DNA of 64,000 nt from NCBI GenBank assembly GCA_013112585.1, contig JABFGH010000004.1:205169-269168 (forward strand). The letters are read 5' to 3'. The translations under genes were made by a program, and so were the position numbers. The notes beneath the pieces were generated by a model that saw nothing but the letters and a program-made list of their open reading frames with translations, ran no database searches and was not told the DNA's origin. The stretch is from Ignavibacteriota bacterium (lineage in GTDB: Bacteria > Bacteroidota > Ignavibacteria > Ignavibacteriales > Melioribacteraceae). Below, piece by piece: positions 34,482 through 42,421 of this stretch; positions within the stretch are counted from its first letter, which is position 1; every line of letters starts with the position of its first letter.

Positions 34482-34609
34482 GTCATTGCATTGAACTTGC
34501 CCACCATTATTTTCGGTGTGACTTTTCCTGCACGACAGTATTGCGTGAACTCAATTTACATTATGGTGAGATTGCTTCATCCCGAAAAAAACTCGGAATT
34601 CGCAATGAC
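34482..34609. repeat. TCATTGC / GCAATGA bounded repeat
   Basis: GTCATTGC (34482-34489) and GCAATGAC (34602-34609) are perfect inverted ends. The interior has GTGAGATTGCTTCATCCCG, a phrase found in widely dispersed bacterial intergenic repeats. It is about 128 bases and non-coding. Confidence 0.6.
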
Positions 34610-34751
34610 TAATGAAATGATTTGCAAAGTACCCTTTAGGAATTAGTCAAATAAAAGTTAAGGGCATTATTTATTCGGATAGACTTCTTTACTATATTTA
34701 CTATTCATTATAAAAGTTTTATTTATTTATCAAATCATCTAAAAAAATTCA

Positions 34752-35375
34752 GTGTTAAAAAATATCATTTATTTTGGAGTTAGTATTATTCTTTTTTTTG
34801 CGGGAGTTATTGTTTACGGAATTATACTAAATATTAGAGAAGATACCTTAGCCGAAGCAATGGACAAAAAAGGCATAGAGGATTTAGGTGATGTTTATCT
34901 GCTAATTGATAAAAAAAATTTCACTATTGAATTGTTTTCAGATTCTATGCTTGTTAAAAAATACAAAGCTGCTTTTGGAAATAATTCAAGTCCGGTTAAA
35001 ACATCTTTAGATGATAATGTAACGCCGACAGGAAATTTTATAATTTGTAACAGAGATACTGCTTTTCTTTACCACAAGCTGCTTCAGATTAACTATCCGA
35101 ATTTTAACCAGATATCAGAGTTTTACAAAAATAATTACATTGATCGTGACGAATATAAAAAACTAATTGCCGCAGTTTCAGAATATGATTTTTTGCCCGA
35201 AGAGGGTTTTAAAAAACAACGCATCGGAATTCACGGAATTGGTGAGTACAATTTAATATTTAAGAATTTACCATTTGCATTTAACTGGACGAACGGTTCA
35301 ATTGCAGTAAGCAACGAAGATATTGATGAATTGTATACCGTTACCAATATCGGAACAAAAGTAGAAATTAGATAA
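34752..35375 (+). CDS. L,D-transpeptidase (YkuD) homologue with Ser at the catalytic Cys site
   Basis: 207 residues: an N-terminal TM helix (4-27) then a YkuD-like domain. Family L,D-transpeptidases cross-link peptidoglycan through a Cys in the motif HG-x14-20-S/T-NGC-I/V. Here H161 is in IGIHGIG, but the nucleophile motif reads WTNGSIAVSNEDIDEL, so S183 (TCA) stands for Cys. The closing GTKVEIR matches the family end. GTG 34752 is the only start that keeps the TM helix; its ribosome-binding site is poor. It precedes an Omp85 gene by 75 bases. A binding or altered-catalysis role is possible; activity is uncertain. Confidence 0.75.
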   Translation: MLKNIIYFGVSIILFFAGVIVYGIILNIREDTLAEAMDKKGIEDLGDVYLLIDKKNFTIELFSDSMLVKKYKAAFGNNSSPVKTSLDDNVTPTGNFIICNRDTAFLYHKLLQINYPNFNQISEFYKNNYIDRDEYKKLIAAVSEYDFLPEEGFKKQRIGIHGIGEYNLIFKNLPFAFNWTNGSIAVSNEDIDELYTVTNIGTKVEIR

Positions 35376-35450
35376 TATAATTTTTTGCAATTAAAAATAT
35401 TTTTAACTGCCTAATAAAAATAAATAGATTTTTTTTACCCAGGAAAAAGA

Positions 35451-37616
35451 TTGACAATATCATTAAATCCTAAAATTCTAATCATCGTTGTATTTAGCTT
35501 TTTGATGCTTTGTTCAAATTATAGTGCACAGCAATTAGGCAGATATGAACTTGTTAGTATTAATTTTGAGGGGAACGAAAAAATTGATTCCGATAGACTA
35601 ATTGACGTAATAACTTCGCGCGAATCACCCGGCTGGTTTTCAAAATTCCTTAATAGCATTTCGGAAAACTGGGGTAACGAAATTGTATATTTTGATTCTC
35701 TCCTAATTATTAATGATTTAGAATTGCTGCAGAATTTTTATTTCGACAACGGATTTTTTAAATCAGATTTTTCTTATAAATACGAACTTGATAACGATGC
35801 TTTGCAAGCAGAGTTGACTTTTATAATCGAAGAAAACGACCCCTCATTTTTCAGCGGTTTTCAAATCTCTAATCTCGATAATATTATTCCACCCTTTGCC
35901 GAACGGATTACAGAAGAAATAATTGATATTGATACAACCGAAAGGTATTCACGTCAGTTGGTTGAACAGAAAATTATAGAGACAAATCGTTATTTGCGCG
36001 ATCATGGGCATATGCTCGTTTCAAATAAGCCGCCGGTAATTACTGTTGATACAAGTTTAAATACAGCCTCTGTTTTTATTGATTATGATTTTGGAAGACG
36101 ATACAAAATTAGTGAAGTTAATGTAAATAAAACCGGCGAAGGTAAAGACCTTGTTTCAAAAAAATTAGTACGTGATTTAGTAGGAATTAAACAGGGCGAT
36201 TACTATAGCTTTTACGAAACCGAAAGAGCACAGATACGATTATATAGAACAAATCTTTTTAACTCTGCCTTAGTTACCGGCACCATTGCCGATACTTTAG
36301 CCGGAACTGTTCCCATTGATATTAGTACAGATATAGGTTTATTGGATGAACTTTCACCGGAAATTTTAGTGAATGATGATAATGGTTTGAATTTAGGTTT
36401 TGGATTAGGATACACAAAAAAGAATTTTTTAGGTGATGCCCGTAAACTTTCCGTTAGTGCTTCCGCGGCTTCACAAAACCCTATTGAATTTTTTACAACT
36501 TTTTCATTAACCGATACATCGCTTTATGGTTATACCGATGCGCGTATTGCGTTTGAACAGCCTTTCATTTTTGGTTATCCCATTAATACAACTTTGGAAT
36601 CATTTGTAACTTTACAAAAACGTAAAGAGGAATGGAATGCAACTATTTTCGGTGCAGGGTTAAAATTTGATTTTGAACTGCCGAGAAGAACTTACCTCAC
36701 TTCAATTCAAACTTATCTGAGATGGGAAAACTCTGAGTTTATTTTCAAAGAAAGATTTATACGAAATTCACTAAACGTTTTTGCGCGTATTATTACTCTG
36801 GAAGATACACCCGAACAAGATTCTCTTTTAAGCGAAATAAAAAGAACACCGCTGGATGATCTTCCGACAATTTCCCGCAATGCAATTCTGGGTGTTAATA
36901 TGGGTGCAAATAAAACTGATAACCTTCTTTTTCCAACTGAAGGATACCGCCTTTCTATTCTGCTTGAAGATGGTAATTCGATTCCTTTTTTAGCAAGTGA
37001 AATTGGAAAGTACAATTTTAAAGACCCTGTTTATTATAAAGTTGTAGTTTCAACAAGTTTATTTTTACCTGTTTATAAGAAAAAAACATCTGCGTTCGGA
37101 CTCAAATTTAAAGTCGGTCACATCCATGCATATAAAGGGCTCAAATCAAATATTTCGCTCAACCAGCGTTTTTCCAGCGGGGGAAGCAACTCAATTAGAG
37201 GATGGAATGCTTTGGAATTGGTGCCTGAATTTAATACCGCGAATGTGGAGGATTTATTGAACCTGCAGAATTTTACACTTCAGGATTTTAATTCATTATT
37301 CAGCCGCGGTTTAACTCCCGGCGGGTTCTTCAATTTTGAAGGTTCGATTGAAACTCGAAATAGAATTACCGACGCTTTCGGCACAGCATTATTTGTTGAT
37401 TACGGAAATACCTGGTCAAGCTACAAGGATGTTCAATTAAAAAAAATTGCAATTGCTGCCGGATTCGGATTTAGAATTTATACGAGTTTTGCGCCTATCC
37501 GATTTGATATCGGCTTTAAGGCATATGACCCATTTGATGAAACGTGGATAACCGATAAATCCAAAAAATTGTTTAACGAAATTGCATTCCATATTGGAAT
37601 TGGGGAAGCGTTTTAA
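35451..37616 (+). CDS. Omp85/BamA-family outer-membrane protein
   Basis: 721 residues. After a signal peptide (PKILIIVVFSFLMLCSNYSA) come about three POTRA-like modules (residues 33-300; YELVSINFEGNEKIDSDRLI opens the first, YKISEVNVNKTG another), then a 16-strand barrel to the C terminus with SSGGSNSIRGW near the L6 loop and a final aromatic strand. Omp85 proteins insert other barrels (BamA) or act in related transport (TamA). It could be BamA or a second Omp85. The TTG start at 35451 is supported by AGGAAAAAGA directly upstream. Confidence 0.85.
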   Translation: MTISLNPKILIIVVFSFLMLCSNYSAQQLGRYELVSINFEGNEKIDSDRLIDVITSRESPGWFSKFLNSISENWGNEIVYFDSLLIINDLELLQNFYFDNGFFKSDFSYKYELDNDALQAELTFIIEENDPSFFSGFQISNLDNIIPPFAERITEEIIDIDTTERYSRQLVEQKIIETNRYLRDHGHMLVSNKPPVITVDTSLNTASVFIDYDFGRRYKISEVNVNKTGEGKDLVSKKLVRDLVGIKQGDYYSFYETERAQIRLYRTNLFNSALVTGTIADTLAGTVPIDISTDIGLLDELSPEILVNDDNGLNLGFGLGYTKKNFLGDARKLSVSASAASQNPIEFFTTFSLTDTSLYGYTDARIAFEQPFIFGYPINTTLESFVTLQKRKEEWNATIFGAGLKFDFELPRRTYLTSIQTYLRWENSEFIFKERFIRNSLNVFARIITLEDTPEQDSLLSEIKRTPLDDLPTISRNAILGVNMGANKTDNLLFPTEGYRLSILLEDGNSIPFLASEIGKYNFKDPVYYKVVVSTSLFLPVYKKKTSAFGLKFKVGHIHAYKGLKSNISLNQRFSSGGSNSIRGWNALELVPEFNTANVEDLLNLQNFTLQDFNSLFSRGLTPGGFFNFEGSIETRNRITDAFGTALFVDYGNTWSSYKDVQLKKIAIAAGFGFRIYTSFAPIRFDIGFKAYDPFDETWITDKSKKLFNEIAFHIGIGEAF

Positions 37617-37690
37617 AAATCCCCACCACAATTCTGCTACTTCAATTTTCTTACCTCTCGAATGGTACTCGACAACCTTCATAACTGCCA

Positions 37691-37973
37691 CAAAGACACG
37701 AAGACTAAAAGGTATTACCTTACTACAAACTCAACTGCGCTGTTAGTACCAATATTTTGCTGCTTGTTTTGCACTACTCTAATTTTTCTTCGTGTCTTTG
37801 GGACTTCGCGGCTGAAAAACGAGTATTGCATTCTCCTAACTCAATTTTAACTCCCTATAGTTTTCCATTTCTTTGCTGTGAAGGAAGAATCTTCAAAAGA
37901 TTTAAAAACAATACTGCCGCAAAGGCACTAAGTCACAAAAGTTTTTTTCTTCGTGACTTTGAGACCTAGTGGC
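37691..37973. repeat. Two inverted repeats of the AAAGACACGAAG type
   Basis: In the 478-base spacer 37617-38094: CAAAGACACGAAGA (37691-37704) and TCTTCGTGTCTTTG (37787-37800) form perfect 14-base arms. A second pair, 37915-37935 with 37953-37973, matches at 15 of 21 positions. Coding sequence is not evident. Confidence 0.8.
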
Positions 37974-38094
37974 TGAAAAATGAGTACAATATTTTTTTAT
38001 CCCAAGTATAACTTCCTAAAGTAATTCATTTTAATTTTTTTGTTGTCTATAATATTTTAAGTAAATTTGCTGACTAAATTTTATGGGAAAGTAA

Positions 38095-38970
38095 ATGATA
38101 TCAAGCATGACAGGATTTGGTAAAGGAACTGCATCAATCGGCAGTTTGGTTGCCGAAGCTGAAATTAAAAGTTTTAACAGCCGATTTTTAGATTTCTCGA
38201 TCAGAGTGCCGCGAAAAATAGCTAATAGAGAATTTGAAATAAGAAATCTTATCAAAAAAGAAATTAAGCGGGGTAAGTTAAATCTTACTGTTAAAATTAA
38301 AAAAGAAGGAATTGATGAAGACTTTGTTTCATTAAGCACAACCGATTTGAACAACACTTTAGGTCTTATTAAAAAAATAAAAGACACGGCAAAAATTTCT
38401 GATGATATAACTCTCACTCATTTACTATCTTTTCAAAATTCATTTATTAATGATGAAGAAAATGACAGCGAGGATGAATTCAAAGTAGCGATTGAGGCAA
38501 TAAAATTAGCAATTGCCGAACTAAAAAAAATGAGACTTGAAGAAGGTAATGAATTGGCAAACGATTTAAGATTGAGAGTCTCGAACATTGAAAAGACCAC
38601 CTTAAAGATTGAAGAGCAGAGCAGAGATTCCGTTGACGATTATTTCGGCAAGCTGCGCGATAGAGCAAAACAGTTAACCGAAGATATTGTTGAATATGAA
38701 GATAGACTAAATGCTGAACTTGCACTGTTAGCAGAAAAGTATGATGTAACTGAAGAATTTGTAAGATTGAAAAGTCACATCAAATTATTTTTAGAAACAC
38801 TAAATAACTCCGATGAAGCCGGCAGAAGATTAAATTTTATAATGCAGGAAATGAATAGGGAAGTAAACACAATAAACAGTAAAACAGTTTCCACAGAAAT
38901 TGCACATTACGGAATCTACTTGAAAGAAGAGATAGAAAAGATTCGTGAGCAAATACAAAACATAGAATAA
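38095..38970 (+). CDS. yicC: YicC/YloC-family endoribonuclease
   Basis: 291 residues. The N terminus MISSMTGFGKG (quoted part) is the invariant family start. The C-terminal part has NFIMQEMNREVNTINSKT, the other conserved block. YicC acts as an endoribonuclease that affects small RNA turnover. The gene stop is directly followed by the gmk ATG with no gap. In many bacteria yicC-gmk-rpoZ occur in this order, as here. AAAGTAA is the only weak site before the ATG. Confidence 0.93.
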   Translation: MISSMTGFGKGTASIGSLVAEAEIKSFNSRFLDFSIRVPRKIANREFEIRNLIKKEIKRGKLNLTVKIKKEGIDEDFVSLSTTDLNNTLGLIKKIKDTAKISDDITLTHLLSFQNSFINDEENDSEDEFKVAIEAIKLAIAELKKMRLEEGNELANDLRLRVSNIEKTTLKIEEQSRDSVDDYFGKLRDRAKQLTEDIVEYEDRLNAELALLAEKYDVTEEFVRLKSHIKLFLETLNNSDEAGRRLNFIMQEMNREVNTINSKTVSTEIAHYGIYLKEEIEKIREQIQNIE

Positions 38971-39564
38971 ATGTCGTTATCAAAAGGAAAATTATTAGTT
39001 TTTTCTGCACCGAGCGGAGCAGGTAAAACAACAATTGTAAGGTCGGTGCTTAAGGAATTCCCGGAGTTAGCTTTTTCTATTTCTGCAACTACAAGAAAAA
39101 AAAGAGAAACTGAAGTTGACGGTGAACATTACTTTTTTATCACCGAAGCTGAGTTTAAGAAAAAAGTTGATAACGATGAATTTGTTGAATGGGAAAAATT
39201 TTACGATTATTATTACGGTACATTAAAAAGTCATATTGAAGATTTAATTGATAATGGAATTAATGTTGTTCTTGAAGTTGATGTTAAAGGTGCTTTAAAT
39301 ATAAAGCAAGTTTACCCGGATTCTGTATTGATCTTTGTTATGCCGCCGAGTTTTGATACATTAAAGGAAAGATTAATTAAGCGCAATACGGAATCGGAAG
39401 AAGATTTATCAAAACGATTGGAACGGGTTGAGCTGGAACTTAGTTATAAAGACAAATTTGAAAATATAATTGTAAATGACGATTTGGAAAAAGCAAAAAA
39501 CGAAGCAAAAAATATTATAAAAAATATATTAAATGGAGTTAGAAATGGAAATAGTACCAATTGA
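38971..39564 (+). CDS. gmk: Guanylate kinase
   Basis: 197 residues. P-loop APSGAGKTT (13-21), GMP-binding region TTRKKRETEVDGEHYFFI and the EWEKFYDYYYGT lid segment are canonical. It phosphorylates GMP to GDP with ATP. It starts directly after the yicC stop and overlaps rpoZ by 20 bases, so the three genes are an operon. Length is normal for the family. Confidence 0.96.
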   Translation: MSLSKGKLLVFSAPSGAGKTTIVRSVLKEFPELAFSISATTRKKRETEVDGEHYFFITEAEFKKKVDNDEFVEWEKFYDYYYGTLKSHIEDLIDNGINVVLEVDVKGALNIKQVYPDSVLIFVMPPSFDTLKERLIKRNTESEEDLSKRLERVELELSYKDKFENIIVNDDLEKAKNEAKNIIKNILNGVRNGNSTN

Positions 39565-39838
39565 TTTCAAAGAGATACACGCAAGAGTATCGAACGTGTA
39601 CGAAGCTGTTGTTGCCGCAGGTAAAAGAGCCCGTACAATAAACGACAATAATAAATTAGAATACAATCAACTGCTCAGCACAATTGTAGGCGCTGCTGAA
39701 GATGATTTTGAGGAAAAAGAAAATCCGGATCAATTGAAGCTTTCACTCGAAATGGAAAAAAGACTTAAACCACATCAGCAGGCAATGAAGGAATTGCTGG
39801 ACGGCGAATTGAAATTTGAATACAAAGATGCCGAATAA
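39545..39838 (+). CDS. rpoZ: RNA polymerase omega subunit
   Basis: 97 residues. It has the omega core VYEAVVAAGKRARTIN (quoted part) with the KRARTIND helix typical of Bacteroidota-type RpoZ, and an acidic middle. Omega helps assemble the beta-prime subunit. ATG 39545 is chosen over 39533 because the GGAG at 39535-39538 is a ribosome-binding site for it. It starts inside the end of gmk. The operon order supports the call despite the short length. Confidence 0.88.
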   Translation: MEIVPIDFKEIHARVSNVYEAVVAAGKRARTINDNNKLEYNQLLSTIVGAAEDDFEEKENPDQLKLSLEMEKRLKPHQQAMKELLDGELKFEYKDAE

Positions 39839-39885
39839 TGGATGCGTGTAATTCCTTTACAGCAAAAATTGTAAAAAAAATTTTA

Positions 39886-39916
39886 GGAGGCAGCGTTCTT
39901 AATAAACATTGCCTCC
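39886..39916. other. Hairpin in the 39839-40089 spacer
   Basis: GGAGGCA (39886-39892) and TGCCTCC (39910-39916) form a 7-base stem with a 17-base loop. The right flank is A-rich, so it does not look like a plus-strand terminator. The remaining spacer appears to hold no gene. Confidence 0.5.
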
Positions 39917-40089
39917 AACTAAAAAAAAATCAAAAAAAAACTGCAGTTAAACATTCCGCTAAAACAAAATTAATTCATTCAGCGTCGCCCTTAATCTTAA
40001 CTCATCAATTTTTATCAGAAATATTTTATTTATCTATTGATTGTGAGTGCCAAAGTTATAATTTAAGAACCATAACTTAATTGTGAAAA

Positions 40090-40845
40090 ATGAGTAGTGT
40101 AAAAAAATATATATTAGAATCACTAAAAGATCAGAAGGAAATTTTCGGCGATATTTTATATGAAAAATCAATTAATATTGAAGTTAAGGAGCGGCAGGAA
40201 ATAAAATCAGATAGATGGCATGTTGCCGAAAAAACTGAAGTAAAAACGGATAACAATTTGTTTATGGAAGATTTTCAAAAAGCGGATAATTTGGCTTCAC
40301 TAAATGACATGATAAAGGAATGCCAAAAATGTTCGCTTGGTAAAACACGAAAAAGTTTTGTGTTTGGTGTTGGTAACCCCAATGCAGATATAATGCTTAT
40401 TGGTGAAGCCCCCGGCGCAGATGAGGATGAACAGGGAATACCGTTTGTAGGCAGAGCAGGTAAATTATTGACGGATATTCTAATAGCAATTAATCTACAA
40501 AGGGATGAAGTTTACATTGCGAATATTGTAAAGTGCCGTCCGCCCAAAAACCGAAATCCATTACCGGAAGAAATGGAAACATGTATGCCTTATCTTCACA
40601 AACAAATTGAATTAGTAAAACCAAAAGTTATATTGTGTTTAGGTTTAGTTGCCTCAAATGCTTTACTTAAAAACAAATCTACCTTAACAGGTTTGCGCGG
40701 TAATGTTTATGAACTTAATGATATAAAAGTTATGGCTACATACCATCCGGCGGCTTTATTACGCAACCCAAACTGGAAAAAAGGCTGCTGGGAAGATGTT
40801 AAAAAATTTAGAAAACTGTATGATGAATTAGTAGCACGGAATTAA
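40090..40845 (+). CDS. Type-4 uracil-DNA glycosylase
   Basis: 251 residues. A variable N-terminal ~70-residue extension precedes the family 4 UDG domain. Four Cys for the [4Fe-4S] cluster are C78, C81, C149 and C165. Motif [20 protein letters not shown] (residues about 104-123) holds the catalytic and binding elements, and HPAALLRNP (about 221-229) is the C-terminal active-site motif. It removes uracil from DNA. It is two bases upstream of dnaB, linking repair and replication genes. Confidence 0.93.
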   Translation: MSSVKKYILESLKDQKEIFGDILYEKSINIEVKERQEIKSDRWHVAEKTEVKTDNNLFMEDFQKADNLASLNDMIKECQKCSLGKTRKSFVFGVGNPNADIMLIGEAPGADEDEQGIPFVGRAGKLLTDILIAINLQRDEVYIANIVKCRPPKNRNPLPEEMETCMPYLHKQIELVKPKVILCLGLVASNALLKNKSTLTGLRGNVYELNDIKVMATYHPAALLRNPNWKKGCWEDVKKFRKLYDELVARN

Positions 40846-40847
40846 AA

Positions 40848-42302
40848 ATGTTAAAAGCAGTAGGACAAAATTTCGACATAGAGAAATTACGAGCAGTATC
40901 CAAGCAATCACCCGCGGCAGTTGAAGTGGAAATGGCAGTACTGGGCGCAATGATACTGGATAATGAATCTGTACCCAAAGCGTTTGAAGTATTAAAGCCT
41001 GAATATTTTTTCGATAAGAAACACCGCTTAATTTTTGAAGCAATGAATTCACTTTATGAATCGAATGAGCCGATTGATAATGTTTCGCTATACGAGGAGC
41101 TGCGCAAGGACAGTAATGAAAAAATAAACAAGGTTGAAGAATCGGGCGGTGCAACTTACATCTCAAAATTATCCGAAGATATTTCTTCTGCTGCAAATAT
41201 TGATTATCACGCAAGAGTAGTTTTAGAAAAGTGGATACTGCGGCAATTAATAAATACAGCTATGGATATTGCCGGTTCTGCTTACGAAGGCAACCGTGAT
41301 GTTTTTGATCTTTTAGATGAAGCTGAATCGAAAATTTTCACTATTTCGGAAGAGGGGACTAAAGAGTCATTTACATCAATGGAAAAAGCTGTTAAAGAAG
41401 CATTGGAATTGATAGAAGCAATCCATTCAAAAAATGTTTCATCCTTTTCTGTTGCCACAGGTTATTTTAATTTAGATGATATGCTCGGCGGATTTCAAAA
41501 GTCTGATTTGATTATTGTTGCCGCACGTCCATCGATGGGTAAAACAGCTTTTGCTCTTTCAGTGGCTCGTAATGCCGCAATTGATCATGGAGTACCAATC
41601 GCAATTTTCAGTCTAGAAATGTCAACTACTCAGCTTGCAACAAGATTAATTTCGGCGGAAGCACGAATAAACGCGCACAGTGTAAGGACCGGAAAGTTTA
41701 GAGCCGAAGAGGGAGCAAAAATTAGCCGTACGGTTCACAAGTTAAGTAAAGCTCCCATTTATATTGATGATTCACCCGGATTGACAATATTGGAGCTTCG
41801 TTCAAAAGCGAGGCGGTTAAAAACTGAAAAAAATCTCGGATTGATAATTGTTGATTATCTTCAGTTAGTTACATCTTCGGTAAGAGTTGAAAGCCGTGAA
41901 AGAGAAATATCGATAATCTCTCGTTCGTTAAAAGCACTGGCTAAGGAATTGAATGTACCTGTTGTTGCATTATCACAGCTTAACCGTGCCGTTGAATCGC
42001 GGGCAGATAAAAAACCTATGCTTTCCGATCTAAGAGAATCAGGTTCAATTGAACAGGATGCTGACGTTGTAATGTTTTTGTACCGACCGGAGGTTTACGG
42101 AATAACACAATACCCGAATGATAATATGTCAACGGAAGGCGTTGCAGAAGTTATAGTGGGTAAGCAGCGTAACGGTCCTACCGGCGAGGCGAGATTAAAA
42201 TTTATAAAAGATTATGCTCGATTTGAAAATTTAGACTTGAGCTACGGCGGGATTGAACCGGAGTCGCTGCAAGAATCAAGTGATGATGAATTCCAGATTT
42301 AG
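40848..42302 (+). CDS. dnaB: Replicative DNA helicase DnaB
   Basis: 484 residues. The N-terminal domain (about 20-125, VEMAVLGAMILDNESVP) is followed by a linker and a RecA-like domain with Walker A AARPSMGKTAF (about 225-235), Walker B LIIVDYLQL, the SQLNRAVESRADKKP loop and SDLRESGSIEQDADV. No intein interrupts it. DnaB unwinds DNA ahead of the fork. It starts two bases after the UDG stop. The minus-strand terminator of the ccm run lies 70 bases downstream. Confidence 0.97.
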   Translation: MLKAVGQNFDIEKLRAVSKQSPAAVEVEMAVLGAMILDNESVPKAFEVLKPEYFFDKKHRLIFEAMNSLYESNEPIDNVSLYEELRKDSNEKINKVEESGGATYISKLSEDISSAANIDYHARVVLEKWILRQLINTAMDIAGSAYEGNRDVFDLLDEAESKIFTISEEGTKESFTSMEKAVKEALELIEAIHSKNVSSFSVATGYFNLDDMLGGFQKSDLIIVAARPSMGKTAFALSVARNAAIDHGVPIAIFSLEMSTTQLATRLISAEARINAHSVRTGKFRAEEGAKISRTVHKLSKAPIYIDDSPGLTILELRSKARRLKTEKNLGLIIVDYLQLVTSSVRVESREREISIISRSLKALAKELNVPVVALSQLNRAVESRADKKPMLSDLRESGSIEQDADVVMFLYRPEVYGITQYPNDNMSTEGVAEVIVGKQRNGPTGEARLKFIKDYARFENLDLSYGGIEPESLQESSDDEFQI

Positions 42303-42370
42303 TCTTTACTGCTGCACTTAAATTCAGTCACCATGCGACTGTTACTGCCTTGAAATAAATTTCGTAATAC

Positions 42371-42397
42371 AAAAAAGCCCCGAAAATTTCCGGGGCT
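42371..42397 (-). terminator. Rho-independent terminator of the ccmCDEF operon
   Basis: Read on the minus strand, AGCCCCG (42397-42391) and CGGGGCT (42382-42376) form a stem, followed by TTTTTT (42376-42371). It lies 25 bases after the ccmF stop. The plus-strand side lacks a T run, so it is one-directional. Confidence 0.88.
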
Positions 42398-42421
42398 ATA
42401 AAATTGAGAAGGGTTAAAGTT

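Noticed and set aside
37662..37969. Two short plus-strand frames after the Omp85 gene
   Set aside because: They run through the AAAGACACGAAG hairpins, overlap each other in different frames and have no start signals.
39838..40080. 80-codon frame between rpoZ and the uracil-DNA glycosylase gene
   Set aside because: It overlaps the rpoZ stop, has no own ribosome-binding site, odd composition (poly-Lys and hydrophobic mix) and no family resemblance. coaBC, often found here, is not recognisable in it.
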